From assembly GCA_963786225.1 (NCBI GenBank), contig CAWAYQ010000006.1:194576-258575 (forward strand): a stretch of DNA of 64,000 nucleotides. Direction: 5' to 3'. The notes beneath the pieces are model-generated. The model searched no databases and was not told where the DNA came from. It saw only the letters and a program-made list of their open reading frames with translations. Within the stretch, counting starts at the first letter, position 1; each line of letters starts with the position of its first letter. This stretch comes from Flaviflagellibacter sp963786225. Lineage in GTDB: Bacteria; Pseudomonadota; Alphaproteobacteria; Rhizobiales; Methylopilaceae. Of this stretch, positions 1 to 8,527 are shown one piece after another. The position numbers and the translations under genes are program-made.

Positions 1-77
1 CCGCGTCACCTCCCGCCCCATCCGGCGCCGTTGAGCCGGGCGGGACGTCAAGACATTTCTCACGTAAAGGGGCTGGC

Positions 78-1457
78 ATGGACCACACCGAAAAACTGGC
101 GCGCTTCCTCCATTCTGTGCCGGACATCGAGCTTCCGGATGCCGTTGTCGAGCGCGCGAAAATTCATATCCTCGACACGATCGGTGTCGCAATCGGCGGG
201 TCGCAAACGCCCCATGCTCGCCAGAGCAATGCGATGATCCGCGCCTTGGGATCGACGGGCCACATCACCGTAATCGCAAGTTCCGAGACGGCCAATGTGC
301 TCGACGCAGCCTTTCTCAATGGTGTGTTCGCGCATGCGATCGACTTCGACGATGCGCACCGCTTCGTGCATGCCGGCGCGGCGGTGGTACCGACGGCGCT
401 CGCCTTCGCGCAATATGCAGGGGCAAGCGGCCGCGACTTCCTGGCTTCGGTCGTTGCCGGGTATGAGGGGTCCGTCCGCGTCAGCCTCGCGGGCGGCCCC
501 GCCCACCGCAAGCGGGGCTATCACCCGACCGGGACCTGCAATGTCGTCGGTGCCACAGCGAGCGCCGCGGTCTTGATGAAGCTGAACCCCGAGCAGACCG
601 TGTCCGCGATCGGCATCGCCTGCAGCCAGGCCGCAGGGCTGACGCAGTACCGGATCGACGGCGCCGCGACCAAGCACCTGCACGCCGGCTTCGCCGCACG
701 CAGCGGCGGTGCCTCGGTCTTGCTGGCGCGCGAAGGCCTGCGCGGAACGGCCTCGGCGATCGACGGCGAACTCGGCTTTCTCAACGTGCTCGCCGATGGT
801 GGCGAACCGGAGCGGCTGACCGCCGGCCTTGGCGAGAGCTTTGCGGTGGCGACGTCGGACATCAAGCCGTTCCCGTCCTGTCGACAAACCCACGCACCCG
901 TCGATCTTTCGCTCAAGATTCGCGGTAGCGGCGTACGCGCGGAAGCAATCGATGACGTCGAGCTGCGCACTTACGCCTATTGCGACAAGCCGTGGCACGT
1001 GACGACCGAGCCACCGTCGACCTCGCTCGAGGCGATGCTGAACATCCCGTATTGCATCGCGATGGCGCTCTCCAATGGCCGCCTGACGCTCGCGGACTTT
1101 TCAGACGAGGCTCTGGCCCGCAAGGATATCCACGCGCTGATGAAGAAGATCCGCATCGTGGTGGATGAGGGTCTCACGGCCGTATGGCCTGGGGAGCGAG
1201 GCGCGATACTGAACATCACCGCGTCCGGACAGATCCATTCCGGGAAGGCAACAAATCCGCGCGGCGGCGTCGACAGTCCGCTGGATTTCGCCGAGATCGT
1301 CACAAAGTTCGAAGGTCTGTCGATCCCCGTTCTGGGTCAGGAGAAGACGGAGGCCATCGTCCAGTCGGTGCGGACGATCGAGAGGGCGCCCGACCTCGAC
1401 ACTTTGTGCGGACATCTGGCGTCAAAGGTTACGCGGCGCCAAGCGGAGCACGTCTGA
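78..1457 (+). CDS. MmgE/PrpD family protein (2-methylcitrate dehydratase-like)
   Basis: A 459-residue cytosolic protein of the MmgE/PrpD superfamily, whose known members dehydrate 2-methylcitrate or isomerise related tricarboxylates. The all-helical N-terminal domain spans about residues 5-240 and the smaller C-terminal domain about 265-435. The conserved segment DDAHRFVHAG lies at residues 91-100, where family members carry substrate-binding His and Asp residues. The ATG at 78 follows an AAAGGGG ribosome-binding site. Length is normal for the family. The gene converges on the hydroxyacid dehydrogenase gene and shares a hairpin terminator with it. A second PrpD paralogue and a PrpF-fold protein nearby suggest one pathway for a branched or tricarboxylic acid. 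The exact substrate is not readable from sequence. Confidence 0.9.
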   Translation: MDHTEKLARFLHSVPDIELPDAVVERAKIHILDTIGVAIGGSQTPHARQSNAMIRALGSTGHITVIASSETANVLDAAFLNGVFAHAIDFDDAHRFVHAGAAVVPTALAFAQYAGASGRDFLASVVAGYEGSVRVSLAGGPAHRKRGYHPTGTCNVVGATASAAVLMKLNPEQTVSAIGIACSQAAGLTQYRIDGAATKHLHAGFAARSGGASVLLAREGLRGTASAIDGELGFLNVLADGGEPERLTAGLGESFAVATSDIKPFPSCRQTHAPVDLSLKIRGSGVRAEAIDDVELRTYAYCDKPWHVTTEPPSTSLEAMLNIPYCIAMALSNGRLTLADFSDEALARKDIHALMKKIRIVVDEGLTAVWPGERGAILNITASGQIHSGKATNPRGGVDSPLDFAEIVTKFEGLSIPVLGQEKTEAIVQSVRTIERAPDLDTLCGHLASKVTRRQAEHV

Positions 1458-1465
1458 GCGGCCGC

Positions 1466-1496
1466 ACTGAGGCGCGACCGCGGTTCCCGCCTCAGT
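1466..1496. terminator. Bidirectional hairpin terminator between convergent genes
   Basis: A perfect 9-bp inverted repeat (ACTGAGGCG at 1466-1474 and its complement at 1488-1496) sits between the two convergent stop codons and overlaps the stop of the minus-strand gene. There is no clear U-tract, so termination strength is uncertain. Confidence 0.5.
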
Positions 1497-2472
1497 GTAC
1501 GAAATTGAGAACCTTGTCGCCGGGCATCAGCACGCGCACCGGCTTGCCGACGATATAGGCCAGAATATTCTCGACGGTCTGCGAGAAGTAGAGCCGGTAA
1601 TTGTCTTCGGTGACGTAGCCGATATGGGGCGTGAGAACCACGTTATCGAGGCGGCGCAGAGGATGATCCTGCGGCAGCGGCTCGACATCGAAGACATCCA
1701 GTGCGGCGCCCCCGATACGCTTGTCTTGAAGTGCGCGGACAAGTGCCCCTTCGTTCACGAGCGGGCCGCGTGATGTATTGATGATATAGGCGCCCGGTTT
1801 CATGCGCTTCAGTTCGGGGGCGCCGATCAGGTTTGTCAACTCGTCTGTCAGCGGTACATGCAGCGTGATGGCATCCGACCGCTCGATCAACTCCTCCTTG
1901 TCGACGAGCGTCGCGCCGGACTCGGCTGCGCGGGCCGCGGTCAGGCTGCGGCTCCAGGCGATCACGTTCATCCCGAAAGCCTGGCCGATCTTGGCGACCG
2001 GAAGGCCAATCGTGCCGAGGCCAATGATGCCGAGGGTGCGTCCCATCAGTCCGCGTCCGAGATCGGTCTGCCAGCCGCCGCCGCGTACAGCTCCATGCTC
2101 GAAGGGAATTTTGCGGAACAGCGACAGGATCAGACCCCACGTCAACTCGACTGGAAAGCACGGAATCGACGCGGTCGAGCAGACCGTAATGCCAAGCTCG
2201 GCGGCGGCCTCCAGATCGATCGTATCCGAGTTCCGGCGACCGGTTGCGAGCAGGAGCTTCAGGCGCGGAAGGCGCTCAAGGACACGGCGCGGAAACTCGG
2301 TGCGTTCGCGCATCCGTGACACCGCGTCGAAATCCTTCAATCGTTCGACCAGCGCGTCCTCGTCGTAAACATGATCGGTGAAGGAGACGACCTCGACACT
2401 GTCGGGAAGCAGGCGCCAGTCCGCCATTTTCAATGCGACGGACTGATAGTCGTCGAGTATCGCGATACGCAT
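1492..2472 (-). CDS. D-2-hydroxyacid dehydrogenase family protein
   Basis: An NAD(P)-dependent D-2-hydroxyacid dehydrogenase (phosphoglycerate/formate dehydrogenase superfamily) of 326 residues. The nucleotide-binding motif GLGTIG is at residues 151-156. The expected catalytic triad is Arg235 (NTSRG), Glu264 (FDVEP) and His283 (TPHIG). The start at 2472 (MRIAILDDYQ) is chosen because an AAGGAG site precedes it; the reading frame extends further upstream without family similarity. It is transcribed away from the IclR gene and in line with the PrpF and PrpD genes, so a role in oxidising or reducing a 2-hydroxy or 2-keto acid of that pathway is plausible. The specific substrate is unknown. Confidence 0.9.
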   Translation of the reverse strand: MRIAILDDYQSVALKMADWRLLPDSVEVVSFTDHVYDEDALVERLKDFDAVSRMRERTEFPRRVLERLPRLKLLLATGRRNSDTIDLEAAAELGITVCSTASIPCFPVELTWGLILSLFRKIPFEHGAVRGGGWQTDLGRGLMGRTLGIIGLGTIGLPVAKIGQAFGMNVIAWSRSLTAARAAESGATLVDKEELIERSDAITLHVPLTDELTNLIGAPELKRMKPGAYIINTSRGPLVNEGALVRALQDKRIGGAALDVFDVEPLPQDHPLRRLDNVVLTPHIGYVTEDNYRLYFSQTVENILAYIVGKPVRVLMPGDKVLNFVH

Positions 2473-2573
2473 GCCCGGCTCCTTGTCTGAGTCCCCCGCC
2501 CGTTTGGTAAGGGGAGGTGTCGACAAGCAAAATATCGTGTCATCTGGCGAAATGAAATCCCGCCTGTGATGAA

Positions 2574-3323
2574 TCAGGCTCGGATCGGGCGCCGCTTTTT
2601 CTTCGGCTCGGGGATCTGGTCGCGCGCCGCGTCGATTGGCGCCGGGTCGCCGCCGAGACTGTAGGTAAGGGCGGATGCGCCTTCCAGAACGGCGCGCGAC
2701 AGGAACGGGATGGTCTCGTCGTCGAAATGGCTGGCGGGACCCGACAGCGAAATGGCCGCGGACAGCTGCTGGCCGAGGCGGAACACGGGGGCCGCGACAG
2801 AGGCAATCTCCGGATGACGCTCGCCCATGTTCACGGCGAGATAGGAGGCCCGCGCACGGTTGAACTCGGCGCCTTTTTCTCCGGAAAACGCCTGCAGGAT
2901 GAGGCCCGTGCCGCCGGGCCGCAAGGGGCGGACATCGCCTTCGCGCAGATGCGAGCGCAGCGTATTCGACGATTCCACCATGAACAGGCAGACGCGGAAA
3001 TCCTTTTCCCGGATGAAGTAAGCCGCGGTCTCGCCGGTCTTGGTGACCATGCTCTGAAGGACCGGGAGAACATGGTCGCTGAGCCGGAAGGAGCGCTGAT
3101 AGACGGAGCCGAGGTGAATGGGATTCGGGCCGAGCGAGAAGCGGCCTTCCCCCAGGCGCACGACGTAATTGAATTTCTCAAGGGAAACCATCAGCCTGAG
3201 GATGGTCGCCTTGTTCAACTTGGTCTTCTCGGAGACCTCCTTCAGGGACATCACCCGAGCGCCGTCCTTGAACGCTTCGAGGATTAGGAGGGCCCGTTCG
3301 ACCGCATCAACTCCAGTCGCCAT
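2574..3323 (-). CDS. IclR family transcriptional regulator
   Basis: A 249-residue IclR-type regulator. An N-terminal winged helix-turn-helix (about residues 5-65, opening with VDAVERALLILEAF) precedes a GAF-like effector-binding domain (about 80-245). The C-terminal tail is basic (KKKRR). IclR proteins commonly control catabolic operons for aromatic or organic acids. The gene lies between the PrpF-fold gene and the hydroxyacid dehydrogenase on the same strand, with gaps of about 165 and 100 bp, so it is the natural candidate regulator of this block. No operator was identified with confidence. Confidence 0.92.
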   Translation of the reverse strand: MATGVDAVERALLILEAFKDGARVMSLKEVSEKTKLNKATILRLMVSLEKFNYVVRLGEGRFSLGPNPIHLGSVYQRSFRLSDHVLPVLQSMVTKTGETAAYFIREKDFRVCLFMVESSNTLRSHLREGDVRPLRPGGTGLILQAFSGEKGAEFNRARASYLAVNMGERHPEIASVAAPVFRLGQQLSAAISLSGPASHFDDETIPFLSRAVLEGASALTYSLGGDPAPIDAARDQIPEPKKKRRPIRA

Positions 3324-3489
3324 TCAAAAGTTACCGTGCGAGAGTTCTGAGGAAGCGTCCGGGCGGCCCGAAATGGACCCGTCGCGGCCGACTTCCGGCC
3401 CGCAGGAGCGCGAGCGCACGCGTATCTAGCAGCGGGGCCGCCCATGCACCAGAAGTTTGCATATGAGCGGAGCCCCCAGGGGCCGCCAC

Positions 3490-4590
3490 TCAGGCGGCCT
3501 TGCGGGTCGTTACGGAAGCCGGGACAAAAACCTTCCCGGCCATGATCTTGCGGGCGGTGCGGACCGCGCCGCCGCTCACGATCTCCATGTCCGCTCCGAG
3601 ACCGCGTGTAGCGAGGGCGACGTCGATCTGGCCGCTCGGGTGTTCGAGCCAAACGATGCGGTCGTCGCCGGGCGGCAGCCTGGCGATGCCGTCGGCGACC
3701 GATCCCGCCAGCGCCACGCAGCTCGCCACACAGATCGAACCCGTGACCGCAAAGGCCGCGTGCGTCTTGTGCGGGACGAAATAGCGGGCGGCGACGGCGC
3801 CGCCGGCCCGCGGCGGCGCCACAATGGCGACCTTCGGGATGACCTTGTCCGAGACATCGCCGAATCCCATCCGGCGGCCGGCCTCGATCCGGATCTTCTC
3901 CATGCGCGCAAAGAACGCCGCGTCGCCGTCGAGCTCCTCGGGAAATTCGTAACCGGTCTTGCCGAGATCGCGGGCGCGCACGATCATCATCGGCATCGCG
4001 ACGTCGAGCAGCGTCACCTCGACGCCGTCGATCGTGTCGATCACTTTGCCGGTCGGCAGCATCGCGCCGGTCTTCCCGCCGACAATGTCCATGAAGTTCA
4101 GGCGGATCTCGGCGGCGGTGCCGGGCACGCCGTCGATCGCCGTGTCGCCGTCATACTCCACCACGCCACCCGGAGTCTGGATCAGGGCCTCGATGCGGCT
4201 GTCCGTATTGACATTATAGATGACGACGCGCGTGACCCCATCGGTTGCCTTGACCATCCCGGTCTCGATCGCAAAGGGGCCCACGCCGGCGAGCATGTTG
4301 CCACAAGGAGGCTCCGTATCGACGACAGGCTTGTCGACCGACACCTGCGCGAAGAGATAGTCGACATCGATGCCGGGGCGCTCCGATGGGCTGACGATCG
4401 CGACCTTGCTGGTCAGTGTGTCGGAGCCGCCGAGGCCGTCGATCTGCCGCGGATCGGGCGATCCCATCGCGGCGAGCAGGACCGAGGCGAAAGCCTTTCT
4501 GTCCTCGGGCAGTTCGGACAGTTTGAAGAAGGGCCCTTTGGACGTGCCGCCCCGCATGAGCATGCAGGGAATTCCGATCTGCCGTGCCAT
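3490..4590 (-). CDS. PrpF-fold isomerase (4-oxalomesaconate tautomerase / methylaconitate isomerase family)
   Basis: A 366-residue PrpF/LigU-type protein. These enzymes shift a double bond in substituted aconitates, such as 2-methylaconitate isomerase or 4-oxalomesaconate tautomerase of gallate and protocatechuate meta-cleavage. The family signature MLMRGGTSKG is at residues 9-18, and the CGN motif follows in the first half of the protein. The start at 4590 (MARQIGIPCM) is preferred; an upstream in-frame extension of 41 residues is arginine-rich and unlike the family. Linkage to two PrpD-type proteins favours a methylcitrate-like or oxalomesaconate-like tricarboxylate pathway. The enzyme class is secure, the substrate is inference. 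Confidence 0.87.
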   Translation of the reverse strand: MARQIGIPCMLMRGGTSKGPFFKLSELPEDRKAFASVLLAAMGSPDPRQIDGLGGSDTLTSKVAIVSPSERPGIDVDYLFAQVSVDKPVVDTEPPCGNMLAGVGPFAIETGMVKATDGVTRVVIYNVNTDSRIEALIQTPGGVVEYDGDTAIDGVPGTAAEIRLNFMDIVGGKTGAMLPTGKVIDTIDGVEVTLLDVAMPMMIVRARDLGKTGYEFPEELDGDAAFFARMEKIRIEAGRRMGFGDVSDKVIPKVAIVAPPRAGGAVAARYFVPHKTHAAFAVTGSICVASCVALAGSVADGIARLPPGDDRIVWLEHPSGQIDVALATRGLGADMEIVSGGAVRTARKIMAGKVFVPASVTTRKAA

Positions 4591-4630
4591 ATGTGCCGAG
4601 CCTCCCTGTGCGTGCGCCGCCGGCGCGATG

Positions 4631-5989
4631 TCAGTGCTGCGGAATATCCAGAAGATCGAGACCGTCCGAGATCGCCGTCGAGCGCTCGATCTCCGACCAG
4701 TAGTCGAGAGCACGGCTGGCTGGTGCCGCGCCGAGAGCGGGCTCGCACAGCCGCGTGAACTTCTCGCCGATTCCCTTGCGCGATATCGGGTTTGTCTCGT
4801 GACCGAGAGGATTCACAATCTCGGCATTGTAGGTGCGGCCCGACTTGTCGCGCGCGGTCGCGCGCATGCGGATGGTGTCCGGAAAATCGTTCTGGATGTC
4901 GTCGGCGACGCGAACGGAGATCAGCGCCATCAGCGGCCGGATGTCGGGATCGAGATAGGCTTCGGGCTCGAACGCCGCCGGATCGACCACGCCGTGGCGG
5001 AGCGCGCGTGCCATGATGTAGGGCAGGCTGTGGTCGGCCGTGCCCTGGGTGCGCGGATCCCATTTGGCGGGTTCGCTGCCGCTCTCGCTCCAAGCCTGCC
5101 AGTAGGTATCGACATCGATCAACTCGATGTCGTCGACCGCGACCTGCTTGCGCAGCTCGATGCCGGCCCAGACGGCAAGCTGCATGTTGTAGGCGACCGG
5201 CCAGTATTTGAGCTTGGCGCGCGGCAGGAAGAAATGCTCCGGGCCGTTGCCGAATGCGGGAAGCTCGATCGGTCCTGAAACCTGCTCCGTCAGTCCGTGC
5301 CGGCCACTGAACGGCGCCTCCGGACCGGTCATGCCGAGCTGCGCGAGCTGGGTGCAAAAGATCGAACTGCGCACAGCGGATGCCGTGGCCGCACCTTTCC
5401 ACATGGACAACTGGCCGGCGCGGGTCGCGCGCAGCGGCATGTTGTTGACGGTCGCAAGCGAAATGGCGTGCCGCGTGATGTCGGCCGGAAGTTTCAGCAG
5501 ATTGGCCAACGCCGCGGCCGACGCGCTGCCGACACCCGCTCCCTGGTCCCAGCCGCGCTCGCGGAACTGCCCTTTCATCTGCAAGCGGATGAAAATCTCA
5601 TATGCGACCACCATCGCGGTGATCAGATCCTTGCCGGAGGCGCCCGACTGAGCGCCGATGGCGAGCAGGCCACCGATCGTATCGCTGGGATGGACGCCTG
5701 GATAGGTGTCGTTGAAATCGAGCGTACGTATCATGGTGCTGTTGGTGAATCCCGCGGCGTCGGCGGCGACGACATCGCGCGAACCGAGGACGCGGCCGGC
5801 GAAGTCCGGCCTGGCCGGCGGTCCGGCGGTGGCGCGCGCGATCTTCACAAGCGGGGTGCTGTGGGCGCCGATGGCGCAGCCCAATGCGTCGACGAGGCGT
5901 TCGTTCGCGGCGGTCACGACCGAAGCGGGGATGTCCTCGAACTTAAGGTCCGTCGCGAACGAGACGAAACTGTCCAAAATGGCATCCAC
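4631..5989 (-). CDS. MmgE/PrpD family protein, second paralogue
   Basis: A second PrpD-type protein of about 452 residues, clearly diverged from the one at 78-1457. It contains the family segment LDFNDTYPGVHPSDTIGG, equivalent to the substrate-binding region of methylcitrate dehydratase. I place the start at a GTG (5989) because GGGAG stands seven bases ahead and the resulting N-terminus (VDAILDSFVSFA) matches the usual family start. An ATG at 6031 and a TTG at 6058 in the same frame lack a visible ribosome-binding site. The stop lies 40 bp before the PrpF-fold start, so the two are probably co-transcribed and act in consecutive dehydratase and isomerase steps. Confidence 0.88.
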   Translation of the reverse strand: MDAILDSFVSFATDLKFEDIPASVVTAANERLVDALGCAIGAHSTPLVKIARATAGPPARPDFAGRVLGSRDVVAADAAGFTNSTMIRTLDFNDTYPGVHPSDTIGGLLAIGAQSGASGKDLITAMVVAYEIFIRLQMKGQFRERGWDQGAGVGSASAAALANLLKLPADITRHAISLATVNNMPLRATRAGQLSMWKGAATASAVRSSIFCTQLAQLGMTGPEAPFSGRHGLTEQVSGPIELPAFGNGPEHFFLPRAKLKYWPVAYNMQLAVWAGIELRKQVAVDDIELIDVDTYWQAWSESGSEPAKWDPRTQGTADHSLPYIMARALRHGVVDPAAFEPEAYLDPDIRPLMALISVRVADDIQNDFPDTIRMRATARDKSGRTYNAEIVNPLGHETNPISRKGIGEKFTRLCEPALGAAPASRALDYWSEIERSTAISDGLDLLDIPQH

Positions 5990-6193
5990 GAACGCTCTCC
6001 CATTGAGAATGGGGTCTGCGTCCCATTTCATCACACAAAATAGCGTTTCGAAATTCAATAGGCAAGTGCCGTGCCGGCAGGTGCGGGCGCTACGCCTTCT
6101 TTAAGGCCGCGCCGGCACCAAAGCCGCTCAGCTTCGCCGGTCTGTCCTCTCCCGCCCCAGCCGATGCGCGGGGAGGCCTCGGCGGAGCAGATC

Positions 6194-7277
6194 TCACAGC
6201 CACGTCGTCGACGGGCGTTGCAGAACCGGTGCGTACGGCCCGCCCGTGCTTTCCCGCACGGCAAGTTCAAAACCCATATCGACGATCTTCTCGGCGACAT
6301 TGCGCCCGGCAATCGCGTCCAGCGCCATCTGCACCGACCTGAAGCCCATAGCGTAGCGATAGGTCTTGACGCTGGTCAGCGACGGAAATGATGCCGCCAT
6401 CATTTCGAGGTCGTTGAATCCGGCGATGCCGAGTTGCTGCGGCACGTCGAGCGCCGAGCGTTGGCATTCGAACAGCGCGCCCATTGCAAGATCGTCGTTG
6501 TTACAGAAGACCGCATCGACATCCGGCACGCGTGCGATGAGGTCGCGCAGGAGATCGCGGCCGAGCGAGACGGACGACGCGACGGGAGTGGTGGTGATGA
6601 GCGCGGGGTCGAAATGACCTTTCCCCTCGAGGACGTCGCGATAGCCCTGGAGGCGCCTTTGCGACCGCGGATCCATCCGCGCTCCGACAAAGCCGATACG
6701 CCGATATCCCGCCTCCCAGAGGTGCGAGACGACAGCGGCGGCCGCCTCGCGATGAGAGAAGCCGATCATCATGTCGAGCGGGTCCGGTCCGGTTTCCATG
6801 ATCTGCAGAATGGGGCAGCCGGCGGCCTGCAAAAGGCGGCGGGCGCCGGGCGTCTGATCGATCCCGGAAACAATCAGGGCGGCCGGCCGCTGGCACGTGA
6901 AGATCGTGATGCAGCCGTTCTTCTTCGACCGGCGAGTACCGGCTGTTCCCGAGCTGGATCTGGTAGGGGCTGCGGGTCGCCGCGTCATACATGCCGCGCA
7001 GGACATCGGCGAACACGTTGTTCGTCAGCGAGGGAATGATGACGCCGATGACGTCCGCGCGCGCGGAGGCGAGCGCCCGGGCATTCGGATCCGGCATATA
7101 TCCCAGAGCCGACACGGCGGCTTCGATCGATGCCCGGAGTTCGGCGGATACGCGCTCGGGCGCGCGTAGCGCGCGGGACACCGTGATGGCGCTGACACCC
7201 GCGAGCCGCGCGACATCCGAAATCGTGGGCCGGCCGCCGCCCCGCCGTTTCTTGCTCGCCGGTGGAATCTCGTTCAT
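6194..7277 (-). pseudogene. LacI/GntR family transcriptional regulator, split by one frameshift
   Basis: Joined across a frameshift near 6905-6912, this reads as a full-length LacI-family repressor of about 360 residues. The helix-turn-helix is at residues 18-40 (TISDVARLAGVSAITVSRAL), followed by a periplasmic-binding-protein-like domain ending near 6194. The break is consistent with one extra base after the codons for EEERL. It lies divergently from gluconokinase and resembles the gluconate repressor GntR of that family. Two palindromes with an AGCGCT core, one over its own start codon, suggest autoregulation and control of the kinase/TRAP operon. Whether the frameshift is real or a sequencing error is unknown. 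Confidence 0.8.
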
Positions 7278-7294
7278 TTGACAGCGCTATCAAA
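7277..7294. promoter_or_regulatory. LacI/GntR-type operator overlapping the repressor start
   Basis: An 18-bp inverted repeat with core AGCGCT, TTTGACAGC facing GCTATCAAA, one mismatch between arms. It overlaps the ATG of the LacI-family gene. The core and arm layout match the palindrome at 7336-7351, with centres 58 bp apart. Confidence 0.6.
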
Positions 7295-7335
7295 AAAAGC
7301 CCGCGCTCGCAAAGCGGGTCCGTTGACGGGCTAGA

Positions 7336-7351
7336 ATGGTAGCGCTACCAT
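7336..7351. promoter_or_regulatory. LacI/GntR-type operator upstream of gluconokinase
   Basis: A perfect 16-bp palindrome, ATGGTAGCGCTACCAT, lies 44 bp ahead of the gluconokinase GTG start. CG-centred palindromes of this size are typical LacI-family operators. It is the strongest palindrome in the divergent gap. Confidence 0.7.
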
Positions 7352-7394
7352 CCCTCAAAAGCAGCCAAGATTGCAGAGAATTTGGGAGGAAACT

Positions 7395-7949
7395 GTGGAC
7401 GCCACACGTGCTGCGACCGGCAGGCCGATCGCCGTCGTGATGGGCGTCGCCGGAAGCGGGAAATCGCTCATCGGGCGCATGCTGGCAGCGCGTTGCGGCT
7501 GGCCGTTCGTCGAAGGCGACGATCTTCATCCCCCTGAGAACGTCGCCCGCATGACGCGCGGCCTGCCGCTCGACGATGCCCACCGCCAGATCTGGCTTGA
7601 CCGCATCGCGGACACGATCGCATCCGCCCCGATGGGTTCGGGTCTGGTCATCGCCTGCTCCGCTCTGAAGCGCAGCTATCGCGACAGGCTGCGCATCGCG
7701 AGCCCCCATGTGGTTTTCCTCCACCTCGCCGGCGGCCCCGACCTCATCGAAACACGCATGGCGGCGCGCACGGGACATTTCATGCCGCCGAGCCTTCTCG
7801 CGAGCCAGTTCGATGATCTCGAGCCGCCGCAGCCGGACGAGCCGGCGCTGACGCTCGACGCAAACCAGGCCCCGGACGCGATCGTCGAACAGGCCTGCGG
7901 CCTACTCGCGGAAAGCGGCAACACCCTGCAGGCTGGGAGGCGGGCATGA
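7395..7949 (+). CDS. Gluconokinase
   Basis: A 184-residue shikimate-kinase-fold gluconokinase that phosphorylates D-gluconate to 6-phosphogluconate. The Walker A motif GVAGSGKS is at residues 17-24. GDDLHP follows, and the family segments ALKRSYRD and LxLAGG are present. I choose the GTG at 7395, four bases after GGGAGGA; an in-frame TTG at 7371 has no such site. The stop overlaps the start of the TRAP small permease (ATGA), so it heads the four-gene operon. This context implies uptake of gluconate or a related sugar acid by TRAP followed by phosphorylation. Confidence 0.92.
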   Translation: MDATRAATGRPIAVVMGVAGSGKSLIGRMLAARCGWPFVEGDDLHPPENVARMTRGLPLDDAHRQIWLDRIADTIASAPMGSGLVIACSALKRSYRDRLRIASPHVVFLHLAGGPDLIETRMAARTGHFMPPSLLASQFDDLEPPQPDEPALTLDANQAPDAIVEQACGLLAESGNTLQAGRRA

Positions 7950-8527
7950 AAAAGATCGGCGATCTCGTCAGCAGGTTCGTCGAATGGATCATGGCGGCGC
8001 TGCTCGCCGTCATGGTGGTCCTCGTCTTCGGCAATGCTGCGGGCCGCTATTTGTTCGCGACCGGCTTCGCCGCCTCGGAGGAGATCTCCCGGCTCGCTTT
8101 CGTTTGGCTCATCTTCCTCGGCGCCATACTGGCCGTGCGCGAGCGGGCCCATGTCGGCGTCGACATGCTGGTCCGGCGCTTCGGGCCGATCGGTAAGCGC
8201 ATCTCGCTCGGCGCGATGAACATCCTCATCCTTTATGCACTGTGGCTGTTTGCGAAGGGCAGCTGGCAACAGACGGTCATCGGTATGGACAGCGTGACCC
8301 CGGTTACGGGCGTGCCGCTCGCGGCATTCGCGGTCGTTGGCGTCATTACCGCGATCTCGATGGCTCTCCTGTTCATCATCGATCTCGTCCGGCTCGTGAC
8401 CGGCCGGGTCCGCGACGACGAACTGATCCAGGTGCGCGGGACCGCGGATCAGGAGACCGTGGTCGTCGGCCGGGACGAAGTCGCCGTTACAATTGTTCCC
8501 GTTCCGGCGGAGGGGACACAAAGATGA
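7946..8527 (+). CDS. TRAP transporter small permease (DctQ type)
   Basis: A 193-residue inner-membrane protein with four predicted transmembrane segments, the usual architecture of the TRAP Q subunit. The segment EEISRLAFVWLIFLGA with a following RERAHV is the family hallmark. Its start overlaps the gluconokinase stop and its stop overlaps the large permease start, so all are translationally coupled. It should form the membrane complex with the next gene. Confidence 0.93.
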   Translation: MKKIGDLVSRFVEWIMAALLAVMVVLVFGNAAGRYLFATGFAASEEISRLAFVWLIFLGAILAVRERAHVGVDMLVRRFGPIGKRISLGAMNILILYALWLFAKGSWQQTVIGMDSVTPVTGVPLAAFAVVGVITAISMALLFIIDLVRLVTGRVRDDELIQVRGTADQETVVVGRDEVAVTIVPVPAEGTQR

